Assembly (NCBI GenBank): GCA_900128395.1
Contig: LT649403.1
Span: forward strand, 1 to 28,322
DNA: 28,322 bases
Source: Stramenopiles sp. TOSAG23-2
Taxonomy: Eukaryota; Sar
Reading direction: 5' to 3'
The translations under genes and the position numbers were made by a program. Within the stretch, counting starts at the first letter, position 1. The number at the start of each line of letters is the position of its first letter. Positions 26,962 through 28,322 of this stretch are shown piece after piece. A model generated the notes under the pieces. It was not told the origin of the DNA and ran no database searches. It saw only the letters and a list, made by a program, of their open reading frames with translations.

Positions 26962-27435
26962 AAATTTTTGCTTTTAAAAATAAAAAAATATATTATATTC
27001 TAAATTATACGCGCTCGTATTTTTTTTTTTTATATTTTTTACAAAAGTAAAATTATATGTAATTATATCTAGATAATATGTTTTATTAATTTCGTATATG
27101 ATATACGTACGTAGAGAGGATCCGCTCTAGATATACGGCGGTAATTTAAAATATTGTGTACGATTCGTAGTTTTTAAAAAATGTACAATATCATATCATC
27201 TTTTTTCAATTTTAGTTTTTCCTTCTACACTGATAAAAAAAATATTACCATTAATACGTATATATATATATATGATATATTTTTTTGGTATTTCGTAAAA
27301 ATAACATTTCGCAAAATGTACTAAGACGGGTCAGTGTGTCATATACGCGTAGTTTTCAATGTTTTACAATGTTTGATATTACTCAATTGGACGAGATTCG
27401 ATTTGATTTCTTCAGAGTCGCATCAATTAAATTTT
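26962..27435. other. Convergent intergenic gap 6 (474 bp), dense in TACG/CGTA motifs
   Basis: I count about 15 TACG/CGTA tetramers by hand. Palindromes include CGTATAT-G-ATATACG at 27093-27107 and the overlapping TACGTACGTA at 27104-27113. TAGAG...CTCTA at 27112-27129 encloses GGATCC. The T-rich runs at about 27019-27032 and 27280-27286 follow TCGTA-type motifs. No gene is seen. Confidence 0.6.
27093..27129. repeat. Overlapping palindromes in convergent gap 6
   Basis: CGTATAT-G-ATATACG (27093-27107), TACGTACGTA (27104-27113) and TAGAG-8 nt-CTCTA (27112-27129) follow one another without a gap. This could be a compact structured 3' element or a protein-binding site. Confidence 0.5.
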
Positions 27436-27756
27436 TTAATTTTCAATTTCATCATCACTATCTTCAGATGCATTAATAACGTTTGTTCTTTTCTCTGTAA
27501 CATTTTCATCGTCATCACTATTCATAATAATCGAAGAGGCAGTTAAAAATAATATTTGTTTTCGTTGTTCATATCCACGGGGTTTTCTTCCATTCAAAAT
27601 ATCAAGAGTGTCGTATCTAGAAATGCTTGTGTACGGCGATGCGTTGTTAATTTTACTTTTTTTATTGCGACGATTATTTTTTTGTTTTTCATTTTTTTGA
27701 TTATCAACATTCAATACTTGTTTTTTATTTGTTTTCGTATCATTATTTTTTTTCAT
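27436..27756 (-). CDS. Small Lys/Asn-rich basic protein with acidic C-terminus
   Basis: 106 aa from the ATG at 27756. The frame is open for a further 13 codons upstream but contains no other ATG before a TAA. Residues 1-40 are Lys/Asn/Arg-rich (NNRRNKKSKIN), like a nucleolar or nuclear targeting tail. Residues about 40-78 look like a folded or conserved core (SPYTSISRYDTLDIL, GRKPRGYEQRKQILFL). The rest is acidic and Ser/Asp-rich, ending EDSDDEIEN. The pattern of basic arm, short core and acidic CK2-like tail is common among small ribosome-biogenesis or chromatin proteins, but I do not recognise a family. It ends close to the convergent transportin gene and keeps up the strand alternation. 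Confidence 0.65.
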   Translation of the reverse strand: MKKNNDTKTNKKQVLNVDNQKNEKQKNNRRNKKSKINNASPYTSISRYDTLDILNGRKPRGYEQRKQILFLTASSIIMNSDDDENVTEKRTNVINASEDSDDEIEN

Positions 27757-28322
27757 GTTTTTACGTTTTTGTTTTATCTTCTTTTTCTTCTTTTAAAATG
27801 ATCTGGATTGTGTTCGTTTGTTTTTTTTTTCTTTCATTTCATTTCCTTTTGTTCTTTTTCTATTTCTTCTTTGTTGATTTGATTATATGAGTATAAATGT
27901 GTAAATGTGTACGAGTCGCCTGGATGGAGTTCCAGAGTTCATCAAATTAAAAAATATCAAATGAAGTATTGTCATGCTATATCCATGGTAGCGTATAGGC
28001 ATCATACTGTACTTGGTAGCTGTAGGTAGTAATTATAGTGCAGCGAACTTTTACAAGTATTATAATTACCTCTTCTTATTCTCCTCATCAAAAATTATTA
28101 TAATAATGAATGAATAATTAATTTAATTAATAATAAATTAGATACATCACCAAATGATATACTATACACAAGCAAATCAGGAAATAGAAAAGAAGAGGCA
28201 CATAAAATAGAATATACATATATTGAACAAACATATACGACAAACATTACTGAAGAAAAGGAAACTTAAAATATAAAGCAGGCTTAAGCAATTTTCATAA
28301 TAATTTCATTAGAGGGAGAAAA
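27757..28322. other. Terminal gap (566 bp), 5' side of the small basic gene up to the window edge
   Basis: A T-rich tract at 27780-27875 is the purine-rich 5' leader of the minus-strand gene. From about 27905 to 28045 composition is more mixed, with GAGTCGCCTGGATGGAGTTC, CATGGTAGCGTATAGGC, GGTAGCTGTA (28015-28024) and GTGCAGCG. The remainder is AT-rich. No gene is seen; a + strand gene may begin beyond the edge. Confidence 0.45.

Noticed and set aside
28154-28210. 18-codon ATG frame near the right edge
   Set aside because: Too short and AT-biased, with no supporting pattern.
1-28322. Giant-virus origin suggested by intronless genes, glycosyltransferases and AT richness
   Set aside because: Mitochondrial carrier, bL28m and a nuclear transport receptor are host housekeeping genes; no viral hallmark gene is present.
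10220-28322. tRNA, rRNA, CRISPR array or telomere repeat
   Set aside because: I looked for cloverleaf arms with TTC-type loops, regularly spaced repeats and TTAGGG-type arrays in the gaps and saw none; a tRNAscan run would be decisive.

Overview
This is an AT-rich, intron-poor stretch of a eukaryotic nuclear genome. The proteins include an ENTH/epsin, a mitochondrial carrier, a mitochondrial-type ribosomal protein bL28, an importin-beta family transporter and a large IQ/WW/TPR protein. Long uninterrupted reading frames, Asn/Gln runs, TG and AT microsatellites and no operon-like spacing suggest a free-living protist. A stramenopile-like lineage is my weak guess from the IQ+WW+TPR and double-glycosyltransferase architectures; I cannot name the species. 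All three standard stop codons are used (TAA, TGA, TAG). || Layout, left to right: (1) 3' end of an unknown coiled-coil/Asn-rich gene (+, 1-431); (2) large secreted protein made of two diverged copies of one domain joined by a Cys-rich knot and a charged linker (-, 788-4864); (3) epsin-like ENTH protein (+, 5890-7932); (4) unknown protein with weak ankyrin-like repeats and charged tail (-, 8477-10219); (5) secretory TPR-TylF methyltransferase (+, 10817-12847); (6) acidic C-terminal exon of a probably spliced small gene (-, 13615-13830); (7) SLC25 carrier of the folate/FAD/NAD type (+, 14493-15452); (8) mitochondrial bL28 (-, 15792-16148); (9) IQ/WW/TPR protein (+, 16873-20607); (10) tandem glycosyltransferase (-, 20960-23044); (11) transportin-3/importin-13-like receptor (+, 23605-26961); (12) small Lys-rich protein with an acidic tail (-, 27436-27756). 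|| The most striking property is architectural. The twelve genes alternate strand without exception, so every gap is either convergent (3'-3') or divergent (5'-5'). By hand count, the six convergent gaps carry about three times more TACG/CGTA tetramers per kb than the divergent gaps. They also hold short palindromes, including a loxP-like cluster of TACGAAGTA motifs at 13100-13159. Most divergent gaps instead hold small islands richer in G+C with GGCCTG, CCAGC/GCTGG or CAGC motifs; the most extreme is at 5188-5480. I read the convergent elements as possible bidirectional 3'-end or boundary signals and the divergent ones as promoter elements or small RNAs; both readings are inference. The genes do not form one pathway. 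At most, genes 2, 5 and 10 share a secretory or surface-glycan theme, and genes 7 and 8 are mitochondrial.
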